In this document: piece after piece, positions 11,394 through 25,252 of the stretch | Layout of the letters: each line of letters starts with the position of its first letter | How positions within the stretch are numbered: position 1 is the first letter of the stretch | NCBI RefSeq assembly: GCF_964656455.1 | Contig: NC_135715.1 | Span: forward strand, 36,342,603-36,406,602 | Origin: Halichoerus grypus | Lineage: Eukaryota > Chordata > Mammalia > Carnivora > Phocidae | Length of the DNA stretch: 64,000 nt | Reading direction: 5' to 3' | The notes under the pieces: generated by a model | Database searches by the model: none | The model's input: only the letters and a program-made list of their open reading frames with translations | Told to the model about the DNA's origin: nothing | Program-made: the position numbers and the translations under genes

Positions 11394-11599
11394 ATTTATT
11401 TATTTATTTTTAAAGATTTTATTTATTTATTTGACAGAGAGAGACACAGCAAGAGAGGGAACACAAGCAGGGGGAGTGGCAGAGGGAGAAGCAGGCTTTC
11501 CGCAGAACAGGGAGCCCGATGCGGGGCTCGATCCCAGGACCCTGGGATCATGACCTGAGCTGAAGGCAGACGCTTAATGACTGAGCCACCCAGGCACCC
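11394..11599 (-). mobile_element. SINEC copy
   Basis: Full-length antisense SINE with a perfect 11-bp duplication TAGACTTTCTT (11383-11393 and 11600-11610). A short further T-rich piece resembling a SINE tail (AAAGATTTATTTATTTTTAG) follows at 11615-11634. Confidence 0.93.
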
Positions 11600-11926
11600 T
11601 AGACTTTCTTTTTTAAAGATTTATTTATTTTTAGAGAGATACAGAGTATAAGGATTATATATGTGCTCTTTAAGCCAAAATATCCCATATTTCCCATGGG
11701 ATAAAGGGGAAACTTTTGACGCTAAATTATAAATTACTAAAACAACAACAAAACATGCTCTGTTTTTGAATTATTAAGCCTTATTTCATCTACATTTGGT
11801 CTTTGAAATAGATTTGCTGTAGACTAGCATTTTCTAACACTTTATCCATGGACAAATAGTATCTAAAGGTATTCATCACAAAACTGTTTCATGTTTAAAA
11901 AAAAAAAGTTTATAAACCCATCTCGC

Positions 11927-12125
11927 AGGGCACATGGGTGTCTCAGTTGGTTAGGTGTCTGCCTTTGGCTCAGGTCATGATCCCAGGGTCCTGGGATGGA
12001 GTCCTGCATTGGGCTTCCTGCTTGGCAGGAAGCATGCTTCTCCCTCTCCCACTCCCCCTGCTTGTGTTCCTGCTCTCGCTATCTCTCTCTGTCAAATAAA
12101 TAAATAAAATCTTTAAAAAAAAAAG
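11927..12125 (+). mobile_element. SINEC copy
   Basis: Sense SINE with a mutated head (GGGCACATGGGTGTCTCAG). It is flanked by AAACCCATCTCGC (about 11914-11926) and AAACCCATCTTGC (about 12127-12139). Confidence 0.9.
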
Positions 12126-12139
12126 TAAACCCATCTTGC

Positions 12140-13439
12140 CATCCCTCCCCTTTAAAATTTTGTAATACAGATTGTCATAGTAATCTCTTAATAGAGAAAC
12201 TCCCTTAAACTCATGAATTTTATGAAGAAAAACTTATTTCAAGTAATGACTATTAAAGTCTCATGGAAAGAATTATCTACAGAGCACACTAGGGAAGCAC
12301 TGCTCTGGGTTGTTATTATCTTTTAAGGTTTTGGAATTCTTTATGACAAAGGTTAATAAACAATAGATTTTCGTTTAGAGTAAATTATCCTAAATTAAAG
12401 GCACTCTAGGTGTGTTTATATTAAAAAAAAATAGGCTCTCTTCCATTTCTATGAGTCTATCTACTACAAAGTAGCCTGCAAAATTGGCTTTGCTGAGCTG
12501 GAAAAGCAGCATATTCAGTGAATTCAATAAGCTGACCTATAAAGACCTGGAAATAGAGTCATAAATAATAATGAGTGTGTTATTCTCAATTCAGTCAGCT
12601 GTACGGGTTTTCCAAACCATTAAACAACTTCCCAATTTGCTACAAATCAGCGTTGTACTCTTTTCAAAAGGAAGCTAGAATAAGAGATGGCAAGTATGTG
12701 GTAAGAATTTAGGGAATGATGAATATTTAATCACAAGGAACACCTAAAATCTGGTTACAGTGAGCAGTCACTCATAACATTCATCTATTATAAGAATAAA
12801 AGATGGGATTTTATCTTGACCATTAGATTTCACCCCATGATAATATTCATGCAAATGCTCATTATTTCCTGTATATGCTAAAATATATATAAAATTGGGC
12901 AGATAAATAAGTTATGCCTGAAATATAAAGATCAATTTGAATGGTAAATGCCCATTTCATCTGATTGGTCACTTTTTTAGGAGACTGGAATGGCATCTTG
13001 TCCTGATGTCATCTCCAGAAACAAAGACTAGATATATGTTATCTTTTTAAATAAAGTCCTTATCAACAGCTATTGTCTTCTTACTCCATGTGGCACCAAG
13101 CTTTTTTTTTTTTTTTTTTTGTAAATGTGATGCGCTAAACCTCTTCTTTCCATGTATATTATCAATAGCTTTAGATTAGACCTTATCATTCTTTTTTTTT
13201 TTTTTTTGCAATGGACTCAATAGTAATCGCCCAACTCTAGTGACATCTTTCCCCACCTATATCCATTCTTCACAATGCCTCCAGAATGAATTTTTTAAAA
13301 TACAAATTCATTTTATAGATATGTTCTATTAATTAAAAGGCAAATCATACACACATACAACAGGGAAAACAATAGAAATTCAAAATGCTACCATTAATAA
13401 TACCAGAATCAGTCATTTGGTGAAAATCAGTCTAGAAAT
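12140..13439. other. Intronic sequence with two poly(T) runs
   Basis: Nothing is recognised apart from T-runs at 13102-13121 and 13191-13207. Neither is followed by a SINE body. Confidence 0.6.
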
Positions 13440-14060
13440 TTCTTCATTTATTCATTCATTCACTCACTCATTCATTTCATAGAGACTTTCTAAGGGCCAC
13501 CTGTATGCGGGGAGTATGCCCTGTGTGTTTAGCATTGAATCAAACAGACCGCCCTTCACTCTAATGCAGCTCACATTTTAGCAGGAAGGGGAGGACAGGG
13601 CGGAGAGCAGGCAACAGGCATCAAACAAACCATGCATTCATTATAATTCAGATGGTTAACATAATTATGAATTTAAGGAAATAAGTCAAGGTGAGAGAGT
13701 GTTTGGGGTTGCCAATTTAGGTAGGGTGTCCAGGAAAGTCCTTTATGAAAAAGTGACTTTGAGCAGAGACATAAAAGAAATGAGGGAAAAACCAAATTGA
13801 TATGAGGCAAAAGAGTGTTCCAGCAAGAAGGAACAGCAAAGAGGCCAAGGTAGATAGAGTTCTTTGGACAGGGTGGCAGGGGTGTGGACGATGAGGTCAG
13901 AAGTATTCAGGAGATAGATAATGAGAGGCTTAGATGGTCGGAGGGAGTTTAGCTTTTATGCTAACTACGGAAAGTCACTGCAGGCTTTTGAGAAGAGAAA
14001 ACATATACTCCATTTTTTTCTTATTTTTTATTATGGAGATATTCAAATGTATTCAAAAGT
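13440..14060 (-). mobile_element. L2 LINE fossil, antisense, 3' part
   Basis: The + strand shows the complement of the L2 3' end: TTCATTTATTCATTCATTCAC, then CTGTATGCGGGGAGTATGCC, GCAGCTCACATTTTAGCAGG, TAGGGTGTCCAGGAAAGTCC and GTTCCAGCAAGAAGGAACAG. The order matches L2 reading right to left. No coding capacity remains. Confidence 0.65.
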
Positions 14061-14089
14061 AGAGAGTCACTCTATCTTAAAAGGAGCAT

Positions 14090-14620
14090 TCTAGCTAGTG
14101 TATGAAAAATAAACTAGATGATGGCACAATAACTAAGATCCCAGCAGGAGATAAAATTTACCCAAAATGGTTCATATGAAGAGATGTTAATGAAGGCACT
14201 ACTTACAGAGGTGTGGCCAGTGTTCAAGAAATGAACAAAGGATGTTGAGGACTCAGGGAACCTGAACCAAGGCAATGATGGAGGAAACCTTATTACATAG
14301 TTCAGAAAGCCTGGAGTTATAGCAGAGTGGCTGCCCTACTTGAGCTGCAGTCATAAAGAAGCACCACTGCAGCCACATCATGAAGGGAATAAGGAAGAAA
14401 TATACTTATTTTCATTTCCACCGCCTGACTTTCTGGTTATAAGTCCCATTGGCTGGATCCAGCCTAAAGCAAGTGAGCAAGGGAGGCAGGTGATGCAGTT
14501 CCAGAAGGTTCAGCTTCACAAGGAACTGAACTGGACAGAGAACAGAGCAAACTGGATGACAAGGAAGCAAATGAAAATAACCAGCACTAAAAGGGCAGAC
14601 TATAAGTAGATATACTAGTC
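14090..14620. repeat. Old interspersed repeat, family unassigned
   Basis: Phrases such as AAATGGTTCATATGAAGAGA (14165-14184), CTTACAGAGGTGTGGCCAG and TCCCATTGGCTGGATCCAGC (14443-14462) recur in mammalian genomes in this order, as I remember it. I cannot assign the family. The + ORF 14340-14609 lies within this repeat and is not taken as a gene. Confidence 0.4.
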
Positions 14621-14815
14621 AGGAGGTTTTATAATAGTCCAGGTGAGGATGTTAGCTTGTCCCAGGGCTGTAGTAGTAAATATATTCTAGATATATCTTG
14701 AAGGTTAAACTACAAGTATGTCCAGTGGATTTGATGTGTTGAATAAAAGAAAAAGAGGATTCTTAAGAACATTAGGGTTATATGATTACATGGCTTTATA
14801 TATAAGGATGGAATT

Positions 14816-14843
14816 TTGGATGGATGGATGGATGGATGGATGG
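14816..14843. repeat. (TGGA)n microsatellite
   Basis: Six or seven GGAT units at about 14818-14843. Confidence 0.9.
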
Positions 14844-15109
14844 AGATTGAAATAAATACAGAATTAAGAGAGAAAGATTTTATTAAGAATAGAATCTCCA
14901 TGAACAGTGTATTTTGAGTAAATGTCATTAGTTTGGATTCTACTTGACTTCCTTTCATTCCTCTGTACCTATGACCTTTTTTCTTGAAATACTCTTTATT
15001 GTTTTCCATGCCTGGCAAATAGGTACTTATCTTACTGATTTGGTTTAAGGAAGACACCCAGTTGTAAGTATTTCTTTAACACATAACACTTGATTAAGCA
15101 TATCTTCCT

Positions 15110-15605
15110 ATTTTCTTGAGTACTTTATCCATATTTCTTGTACCTTTTGACTACTTTCACCCAGTTCACCCACCACCTGCCCCCTACCTCTGGCAACCAC
15201 TAATCTGTTCTCTGTATCTGTGAGTTTGGTTTTTGTTTGGTTGGTTTTTTATGTGTGTGTGCTTAAGACCCCACATATAAGTGATATCATATAGTACTTG
15301 CCTTTGTCTTTGTGACTCATTTCATTTGGCATAATGGGCTCAAGGTCCATCTATGTTGTCACAAATGGCAGGATTCCCCTCTTTCACAGAGATGAATATA
15401 TTCCTATATATAACATATCACATTTTCTTTAAGAAATCCATTCATCTCTCAATGGACACCCAGTTTGTTTCTATGTCTCAGCAATTGTAAATAATGCTAA
15501 AGCTGCAATGACCATGGGGGTGCAGATATCCTTTCGAGTTAGTGTTTTTGTTTTCTTCAGATAAAGACCCAGAAGTGGAATTGCTGGACCTGGTGAATAC
15601 CCTTT
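15110..15605 (-). mobile_element. Old L1 fragment (end of ORF2 / 3' UTR), antisense
   Basis: The complement of an L1 ORF2 end is readable: CAATGGACACCCAGTTTGTT (15451-15470), GCAATTGTAAATAATGCTAA and AGAAGTGGAATTGCTGG. The 3' UTR portion lies to the left (CTGGCAACCACTAATCTGTT, 15191-15210). It is more diverged than the full-length L1. Confidence 0.75.
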
Positions 15606-18600
15606 AAACAATTATCTTCCTGTATATCTACACATTAAATTGATTAGTGTTGCTTCTTGCAATGATTTTCAACTGTTATGCAAGTCCAGGAGGGTTATTT
15701 GTAAGGAACGGAAGAAGAGTGAATGGTTTAATGATTCCTGTTTTGAAAAAGTCAACCAACTGAAAACTGGGATGTTGGATACGGATATAACAGGTTTCTC
15801 AACACAGCATTATATACTTTTGCTTGGCTGTGAGTACTAGAACATCATAACCAGATGCTCCATTATGTCATAAATTATGTTATATATTACTCCATTATAA
15901 TATAAATTATATTGTGAATGATTTAAGTTAGGAACTGATACATTTTGCATACTCCAAAGTGTCTGACATAGGGTTTGACCCATTTCAATTATTTTAATGC
16001 CCTTAATATTAATATTCATTTTTATATTTTCCCTTATCCCTGAAGTTTGTTCAGTCAAGATGTTTGAACAACTCATTTCATACCCAAACTTTAGAAACTC
16101 CACAGGCAGAGTGTATGCCCGGTGGAATTAGCTTTCCTGGGGAGATTTATTTTAATCCCTTATTGACTTGCAAGATGCATCCACCTTGATGTTTTCACAG
16201 GAACTTATCTCACTGATGATGATCAAAAGAGGTATGTTGGACTTTGATCAGAGTAAATCTAAAGAAAGCTAGAAATCTGCAAATATGCAGTGATTAAAAT
16301 TCTTTCTCCATTTTCTCTTAGTGGAATAAGGGAAGTGAAATACTGACTGGTACCTTATAGTTAGTGTGAGAGAAATGGAAAGGTTTTTATTTAAGATAAT
16401 TGAGACAGTGCTAAAGCAAAACAAAAATTTAATACTGTGCCCATTATTATAATAGGAATCAGGAAATCTAGTTTACCAGAGTAAACTAAATGCAGTCCCT
16501 TCGATTGCTTTCCTGCAGATCTGTGTCAAAGAACTTCCAGGAGCATCATTTGCTTCTTACCATCAGCATTAACTTCCCCGAGACAGAACATGGGAGAAGC
16601 AGAGGAAGAATTTTCAATCTTTCTGGTAGCACCAGATGCTCTTTATAGGTTTAAGACAATTACTTCTTTTTGGATATTGTGTGTAGGTCACTTGCAGATT
16701 TATCCCTCTCAATGAAAGTATACTTTAGAATGACCCTTACACTTAGTGCATTGTGCTTGTTAACTGTGGTTAGTCCGGGGACATTGTGTTATCAATTATC
16801 TTCTTGCAAAATAAGATGACAAATAATGGGGAATTTTAGAAAGATAGACTCCTCCAGATTTTACCTTTAAAATTCAAATAAATACAGTTAACATTTAAGA
16901 ATGAGACAGCTACCTACAAAACCATAAAAACAAGATAAAAACAGTATATTTTTCCCCTGGTAATTACTAAGTATAAGCGATAGAATACTAAATAATGAAT
17001 TAAGGAAATTACAGATCAAGTGTAAGTCCTAAGGAGATCCATTTATATATAAAAAGACAGGGAAACTTAAAAGTTCATTGAAAGCACAGATAAAACAAGA
17101 GCACACAACTAAGACTCAGATAGATCCAAGATGAAAAATCACATTAAAGATGCAATAAAGAAATTGTTCACATGGGAGACAGTAAATAGAACAGCTTTTT
17201 CAAAGCGGAAGGTTGTTCTGGAGGTACAGTGAGAAATGAACCTAAACTCGGTGTTTTAAGTTACATTCGGAAATACTTTCAATTGTAATGCAAAGAATTA
17301 AAACAAGGCAATAAGACAGTAAATGATGAATGTATATGTTCTAGGACACTATGTGGGAGTAATCTGAATTCGGCATATGATTTCTTATGCCACATACAAG
17401 AATTAAAATTTTTAATCTTTCTCAAAAATTCGGAAGAGAGTTAATATCAACTGGTAAAGTGGCTTTTGGAGGGAGAAGGGAATAGTGGAATGGAAGGATC
17501 TTAGGCAGTATTATAATAACCAATAATATTTGATGACTCTTTGGACTGGCCTTGACTGAGAAGATAAACTTTTCTAAATAATATTGCCAATGGATTAAGG
17601 CTTGATTGAATTAAGACGCATTTTGAGAATATTTATTTATCCAAATACTGTATTTTCCAAAATTTTGAATCCGTTTAAATAGAAGTAGCTTAAAACAGAA
17701 GCACAGGTAAAGAAATACTGTAACCCATCAATAAAAAATAGAAGGCATAAGTCAATACAGGAAGAAGAATGGCAGTGCTAAAGAATAAGTTCAGATTTAA
17801 ATGTGTGCGTTTGAATTGTCAGTGGAACATCCAAGCTCAGTGCTTCTTGGTTACGAATCAAATGCTTCTTGGTTATGAGTCAAATCACCTTACAGTAATG
17901 TCCAAGAGCCCGAATTATTTGTGTAATAGGGTTTTGCTATTGACTATGGCTGGAAGTAAGCATGCCATCAGCTGAGCCTGGGATAAATTATTTAGAAACA
18001 TAGATATTTTGTTGGTTGTTAAACAAAGATGTTTCTGAAAGACCATAAATATTTACAAAGATGATTAATTTATGCATGTAATTTGAGATGTGATATTGAA
18101 TATATTTCTGCCTATACATTATATATTTTCAAACTTCAATACTGGATATGTTATTTAAAATAAATTAATAGATACTCTAATCAGAGTAAGTTATCAATCA
18201 CTTAAATAGTTATTGAGCAATTCCTAGGAGCCTGTAACCTTGTCAGTGGTACTCAATAAGAGGTGACAGACATTTTTTCTGGTTTCCTACAAGTTTATGA
18301 CTAGCATGCACTTGAAGCCCTTAAGTGACTACACAGATGTCAACTGATTAAAGTCTGATATGACCGAGAAAAAGAACTTGTGTCAATTGTGGCCTGAATA
18401 ATGAGGTAAGTCCTCATGGAAGTAACAGAACATACACTGGACTCTGAAGATTGGGTCATATTTTAATAGAAGCCCCAGAGGGAAAAAGCATTACCAATAT
18501 TACTTTAAAAAACAGCAGGATCCGTTCAGACCAGAGGAAAGAGGTCTGAAGAGCTAAAAGATGAAATATAGAAAACAATATATAAGGTCTCTTGAAGAGT

Positions 18601-18799
18601 TATTGAATAGCTAAAATGGAGTTGCATTTTTGGGCTGCAAGTCTGGCGGTGTTGAATAATGTCCTGGAAGCAATAATAAACTAATGCATGCTTTAGAATA
18701 TAGCTAGACATGGGTAAATTAACAAAAGTGTTCTAAGAGGTGGGGAGGAGGGTAGGCTTGAGTAGAACTGATTAGTGGTGAGAGAGATTGCAGGTATCC
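15606..18799. other. Intronic sequence, nothing recognised
   Basis: AT-rich DNA of 3.2 kb. Small ORFs at 15640-15840 (+), 15837-16103 (-), 17769-17975 (+) and 18526-18711 (-) show no domain or family wording. Confidence 0.55.
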
Positions 18800-18880
18800 A
18801 GGACCCATTATAGCACCTGGCACAAAATAGGTGCTGACTCCATATTTGCTAAATGAATGAATGAATGAATGAATGTGTGC
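18800..18880 (+). repeat. MIR/L2-type tail with (GAAT)n
   Basis: AGCACCTGGCACAAAATAGG then TGCTGACTCCATATTTGCTA and repeated AATG units. This wording is shared by MIR and L2 3' ends; too little remains to choose. Confidence 0.5.
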
Positions 18881-19955
18881 AAGGTCCAGAGCCTACCTAG
18901 GATGCAATGAAATTTTTCTGGATGAAGATGATGTTCATGTAGGGCATGTAATCACTTATTTCAATTTTAGAAATTTTGAGCTTTCAAACTATCTATAGAA
19001 TAGCAAATCCATGTTAAATAACTAAAAGTTAATTATAAATTAACTAGCAACATTAAACCCCATCTCATTTGTCATTAATAACAGCTATCATTTGAGTTAA
19101 TTTTATGATCCCTACTTGTTGTGATTATGTCATTATTCTTCTTTATTTGTACTGTCAGCTCAGCCAATTATTTTTTCATTTTAAGGCAATCAAATATTCA
19201 GAATTCAGAATATTCTGTATTCAGAATAAAATTAATGAACCTGATCCTTGTTTTGTAGGTGGTTTCTTTCTGTTCCTCAAATATTTGAGCAGGAATTATT
19301 CAGATGGATCTGATGGTAGCGTTAGCATGTCAGTAATTTGTGTTTTCGTTTTGAAATGACAGCACGGGAGGAGACAGATAAAGCGCCACTGTATCCTCTT
19401 TCTCACTTATTTAAAAATATAAATAATATCTTCAAGTAGTTTAGCCAGAATAGTGATTATGCCAGCAGAAAAGGTGAGAAGATATTTCCGTCTCTTAATA
19501 TGTCATGATTCTATCCTTTGCCAAAATTCTTTTCAACGGATACAAATGGGATTTTAAATGGACTTTAAGGACCTATCTACTCATATTAATGAGTTTCTTT
19601 CAGGCTGCAGATTGATATCCTGGCTACAGCTGAGTTAGTTCCTCTTGTACAAGGTTAGGCTGTCCCAGTCCCTGCAGATACTCAGATTATAGCCGATGAG
19701 GTGCTGTGAGCCTTGGTGCACCAACTAACTTATATTCCAAGTTTTCAAAGGAATTGTCCATTTTCTTCTATCTATGTTTTTGAAAATCTATGTGAGAGGG
19801 AGGAAATACACAGAAAACCTCTCTAGGCATGAGGCAGTTTATATCTTCCCTTGCAAAGTGGAACAACTCTACCTAGGAGCTCCCCGTTTATTACGTGCTA
19901 CAGAGTTCTCTGATAACTTAACTCTCTCCTGTCACCAGGACCGTGTGCTGACTTT
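18881..19955. other. Intronic sequence, nothing recognised
   Basis: No nameable feature; the + ORF 19105-19359 looks like chance. Confidence 0.55.
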
Positions 19956-20153
19956 TTTTTTTTTTAAGATTTTTTTTATTTATTTCACAGAGAGAGAGAT
20001 AGCAGAGAGAAGGAACACAAGCAGGGGGAGTGGGAGAGGGAGAAGCAGGCTTCCCGTGGGGCAGAGAGCCCAATGCGGGGCTCGATCCCAGGACCCCGGG
20101 ATCATGACCTGAGCCGAAGGCAGACGCTTAATGACCAAGCCATCCAGGCGCCC
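19956..20153 (-). mobile_element. SINEC copy
   Basis: Antisense SINE with a poly(T) left end and the head complement CATCCAGGCGCCC at right. The target word CTGACTTTT occurs before it (from 19948) and after it (from 20161). Confidence 0.9.
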
Positions 20154-20169
20154 CCAAATACTGACTTTT

Positions 20170-23100
20170 GAACAGGCTCAGGGCTTCTGTGGCACTGAGT
20201 GTGCTCACTAAATCACTGTTTCTCTGTCTTAGAAACTGCTTCATAAAAATACCTGAAAATTAATTGTCTCAGACCTATTTATAAGACATTGAAGTAGAAA
20301 ATCATTTTTTCTTGCAGCTTATGGCATATGATAATATTTTATCATTCATCCTATTCATTTTGTCAAGCAGAAAACTTGAAAGACTATGTATGAAACTGTC
20401 ACTTGTTCTCTAAGGACTGTCACTTCTAATAGGAATCAATTTGGTTTAATAGATTCAGATTCTGTGAGTAGATTTTTCTTAGCACAACACCCCGTAGCAA
20501 AACAGAAGTTTGAAATATTATGAAATAATATGAGGTAAATGAAATTTTGTCACACGGTTATGAATGTGAGAATGTTTTCATAACCTTGATAGCCCAAGGA
20601 TATAGTGTTAGAAGAGTTAATACTTCCTTTGGTCCTCAGTAAGTTTAAATTTATCTTACTTTAGGTGTTTTTCCATTATTGCATTCCATATTCCAGTGGA
20701 CTCCCTGACCAGATGGAAGGTATAGATGATTTGCTATGCTTTGTACAGATCTTATTAGTCACCTTGCCTTTCAAATTATGTCTTCATTCATGCAGTATTA
20801 CTCTTCCTTAAGAAACAGCTCACAATATAGATATTTTTCTTGTTTCCAGCCGTTAACATGATAGGAGTATATCACTATAATTTCTATTTCCTAAATAGCA
20901 CTATTTTATGGTATTTTTAAAAGTCTGTAATGCAAATTTTTATAATATAAATATTTTTACTTTTACTATAAAATTAGACTATGCCTTTTATGTAATAAGA
21001 GTAGGTCATGCAACACAGATAAATCTATGCATTTGATTTTGTTTGCTTGTGATAGAAGAAAGAGTTGTTTACAATGTTAGAGAAGTATCTATACATGCAA
21101 TTTAGTGCAGAGAATCATGACAAAGATTCTAACCAAGAGAGTATTTTCTTTGATATATTAAGGAAAAATATAAAGATAGGAGACAATTTTTTTCTGAATG
21201 ATATGACAATTTATTCTATTTTCTTATTTGAAGGTTGGAAAAACAATGCAAACTGGATGCTTGAATAATGCATTCTATTTTCGTGAAGCAATACTTTTTT
21301 AGAGTCATAATTTCCAATGTATTGCAAAAACATTTGAAACAAATTCATATAAATACTGTTGGAAAACTGCAGTTTGAGGAGTATCTATGTGTGAATATAT
21401 GGGATTAAAACATTCATCAATATTCTCATGTTGCTAAACGTGGCTATTTTAAGCACATGGTTGAATTTCTCAAGCAATCAACAATCAAATTATTGGTATT
21501 TTAATGACAAATGTAATGGTAATTTTTAAGAAATATTGTTTTAATAATGGAATTTCTTTTTCTCCCCCCAAAGCGTAGTTAGAAATAAAGTCAATGGAAC
21601 TTTACAAAGAGTATGCAAAAAGACAGTAACAGTGTTTAAATACACACAATTGCAAAAAGAACATATCTAATAAAAATTCATGACATTGCTGGCAACTGGA
21701 ATGCTCTTAACAAAGTTATTGTCGAGAATTCTAGGTAGAAATGGGTAAATTATCCTGTTTTTTCATATTAGTCAATTCTGAATATCATACATGTTTCTTG
21801 ACTGTGTTCTATTCTGCAGCTACACATTTACCCTTTAACTTGCAGATCGTTATTTAGTCACAAGGAAACCTACCAAGGTGATGGGGAGCTAGGACATATT
21901 TGCAAAGTGACTGCCTAGCTGACACAGATCAACCCATTAGAATTTTACGTAATGTTGTTAATATACCCTATGCTGTCCTTCTTATTGAGTCTCAGGATAT
22001 TTTGATTTCTGATATCTCTTCTGGTTGACCAAATATTTTGAAACATTATTGTTTGTAGAGACTAGGATCTTTCCTTGAGGTTTAATACACAATTTATGAT
22101 GTAGTTAATGATTATTCTAAGTGTAAGAACATACTAACAGTGAAGATTTTATGAAACATCCAAGAATTTTTTAAATTGTAAAATAAATTATATTATGATT
22201 ATTCTTGATTGGAAGGGGTATTGGTTGGTAGTATCCTAGGAAGAAAATCTAACTTGTAGACAACTATTGTACAAATTCTTAAATATAAACATGGGTATGT
22301 TTCTAAGTAACATATAATTATTGAAACATATTGATATATTTTTAAATTTGAGTGTCAAAGGAGCTGTCACAATAGATTTCATTAAAATTGAAGAATATAA
22401 AAAACTATCTTTCATTTTATAGGGAAGAGCAATAATTGTGTGAATCTTGGATTACTGCAGGAAATCTAAAGATAGTTCAAATTTAAAAGATAGCTTAACC
22501 ATTTTATTATTCTGAATTTGTGTCTTAATTTGGGATGAAATTGTAATGCTAAAAAGTGTTGTCAGAGGAGATGAAATATAGACACAGTCATAGTATCCAT
22601 AAGCAATAATAAATAATCATTTGAAAATACACAATAACAAGGAAAAGTGATCATGAAAAATTTAATTTCTTTTAAAATAAAAAATAAAATTTAAAAATTG
22701 TCAAATGATTAGGGGTATGCCAAAATTAAGAAATTTTACACAATGTTATATTAATTAAAGGAAAAATATTTAATTACAGAATACCTTGGTTATTTTATAG
22801 AATTAAATTATAAAGTTTAGTTTTATTTTGTATATCTTCCTTGTCATACTTTGAAATAATTTATAATATTTTTCATTATGCATACATCTATGAACATTGA
22901 GCAATTAATTTCCCTTTAAAAATTATTTGAAAGTATTATAAATGTAGGCACTTAAGGTTGACTGTCCTCTGATACTGTATTTTGATGAAATTCCTTAAAT
23001 TTTCTTTTATAATTACCTATTTTTAATGAAAAATTTGAGAGAATCCTTATTTATCTCTGCATTATGTATTTAGAAATATATAGATATTTAGCCATTTGAG

Positions 23101-24514
23101 TAGGTAATAAAATTAATATTTTTAATGTTAGCTTTATCATGTTGCACATTCTGTTAATTTATGTCCATTTTATATATATAAAATAAGGAACCAGGACAAG
23201 TTGGAAATATTTCAGTGACCAATGTGACTTTTCTTAGAAATCAAAACAGTATTCAAAAACTAAACTTTTTAAATTAATTTAATATTAGTCTATTGTCTTA
23301 AACTTTTCTGAAGAAATAAAAACTATAAGCCAACACCATTGGTCTTTTTGATATGTAGGACTACAAGAATTCACAAGACTGAACCTTTATAAAAGATACA
23401 ACTTACTAAACAATCTTATATTTTGGTAATCATAAACTATTTATTAAATTAATTATACTTTACTGGACCCATATAATTAATGTGCAAATTTTTTAAAGTT
23501 TAAAATATAAGAAATTAACCCAAGTCTTGTATTTAAATATTGTACTAACCTTATTTTTACATGGTGATAAAATATAAAAGAATGCATAGAGATATTTTTA
23601 AGCTAAAACTAACCCACTCTAATTAGTTAAAAGAGTCATCTACATATTAGGACTAGTGTGTGAACTCCTTTTAATGTAAGTGACATTATGTATTCATATG
23701 TCAAACTTTTAAAATATTAACATGTATACTATGAGTCTATTTATCTAAAACCTAAGCCCTTACTCAAACTTCCAGTTATGCTTATTGATTATGAGTTATA
23801 GTTTTCCAAGAAAAAAATATAGATATGAAGCCATATCTTTTGAATTTTTTTAAGTTTTTTTTCTCTTTTTACCCCTTTTATTTTGTATTTTACTGTTTAT
23901 CTGGATAAGATATTCCTAGAGTGTACTGCTAATAAAAGAACAGTTTCTTATGATCAACTAATCCCAACGTTTCTCCAAAAAGGTGAAAAAGGAAGAGAAG
24001 AAGAAAAAAAAGAAGAACTGATGGGAGCCAAGTTCAACCATATATACATTTATCACTGGAAAAGCTGATTGTTTTCCTTTTAAGGAAAGGAAAAGGCTTA
24101 GATGTAGAACAATTATACTTTGATATACAGATGACCAAAAGTCATATCAAAATACTTTTTTTTTCCTTTTACTTTATAAAGACCACTAGGATATTCTTAG
24201 AAATAGATATTCTATTTGGTGGTTAATTTTTTTTTTTAATTACTGAAAGAGTAAAATAGTAGTCCTTAAAAAAATCCATTAGAGATCTCCTATCCTATTC
24301 CATACCTTAAAAAAAAAGTGTTTTTCTTGTTTAGTGTTCAGAATGAAAGTGGGTAGGAAGGCAACTAAGATTTCAATCTACAAAAAGTGCAATGTAGCCA
24401 AGAATTTAATTGAACATCTTCCCTTCTATATTCCAAAGTATTCTGGTAGCTCTAATACATTACATTCCTTATTCAGCCTCAGAGCTATTGTTCTTTCTCA
24501 CATGTTACACATGT
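20170..24514. other. Intronic sequence, repeat-poor
   Basis: About 4.3 kb of strongly AT-rich DNA without any SINE or clear LINE, unusual beside its SINE-dense neighbours. Small ORFs at 21065-21268 and 23883-24068 have no recognisable content. A lysine/glutamate-rich purine run lies at about 23983-24020. Confidence 0.55.
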
Positions 24515-24530
24515 TATCTTATGTGTTTTT

Positions 24531-24727
24531 TTTTTTTTTTAAAGATTTTATTTATTTATTTGAGAGAGAGAGAATGAGAGACAGAGAGCATGAGAGGGGG
24601 GAGGGTCAGAGGGAGAAGCAGACTCCCTGCTGAGCAGGGAGCCCGATGTGGGACTCGATCCCGGGACTCCAGGATCATGACCTGAGCCGAAGGCAGTCGC
24701 TTAACCAACTGAGCCACCCAGGCGCCC
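24531..24727 (-). mobile_element. SINEC copy
   Basis: Antisense SINE. The duplication TATCTTATGTGTTTTT occurs at 24515-24530 and, within one base, at 24728-24743. Confidence 0.94.
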
Positions 24728-25033
24728 TATCTTATGTGTTTTTATGTTCTTCTTGTCAACTCCAACAATGTATATATCACGATGGCTGAATAAATTTACT
24801 CGATTAAGGTTAAAATGTGAAAATTAATTATTTAGTTATATGCTGCTATCATATATTAACTTATGCACTCAATACATATTTGTGTACAGATGTGTGATAA
24901 AGTTTCTTATCAATCTGGATGAAAAGGTCAGTGTATTAGTATTAAATTTTCAACTTGTTAATTTTCTAAATCTATGTGACAGATTTAACTGTCACTTGAA
25001 ATGAAACATTCATTCATTAAGAAAGAGAAAGTG

Positions 25034-25239
25034 GGGGCGCCTGGGTGGCTCAGTCGTTAAGCGTCTGCCTTCGGCTCAGGTCATGATCCCAGGGTCCTGG
25101 GATCGAGCCCCGCATGGGGCTCCTTGCTCGGCGGGAGGCCTGCTTCTCCCTCTCCCACTCCCCCTGCCTGTGTTCCCTCTCTCACTGTCTCTCTCTGTCA
25201 AATAAATAAATAAAATCTTTAAAAAAAAAAAAAAAAAAA
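25034..25239 (+). mobile_element. SINEC copy, young
   Basis: Sense SINE with an intact head, (AAAT)n and a pure A-run of about 19. The perfect 13-bp duplication GAAAGAGAAAGTG lies at 25021-25033 and 25240-25252. Long pure poly(A) and identical duplications indicate recent insertion. Confidence 0.95.
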
Positions 25240-25252
25240 GAAAGAGAAAGTG

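Noticed and set aside
14340..14609. 89-codon + ORF as a gene
   Set aside because: It falls in wording of an old interspersed repeat and has no family resemblance.
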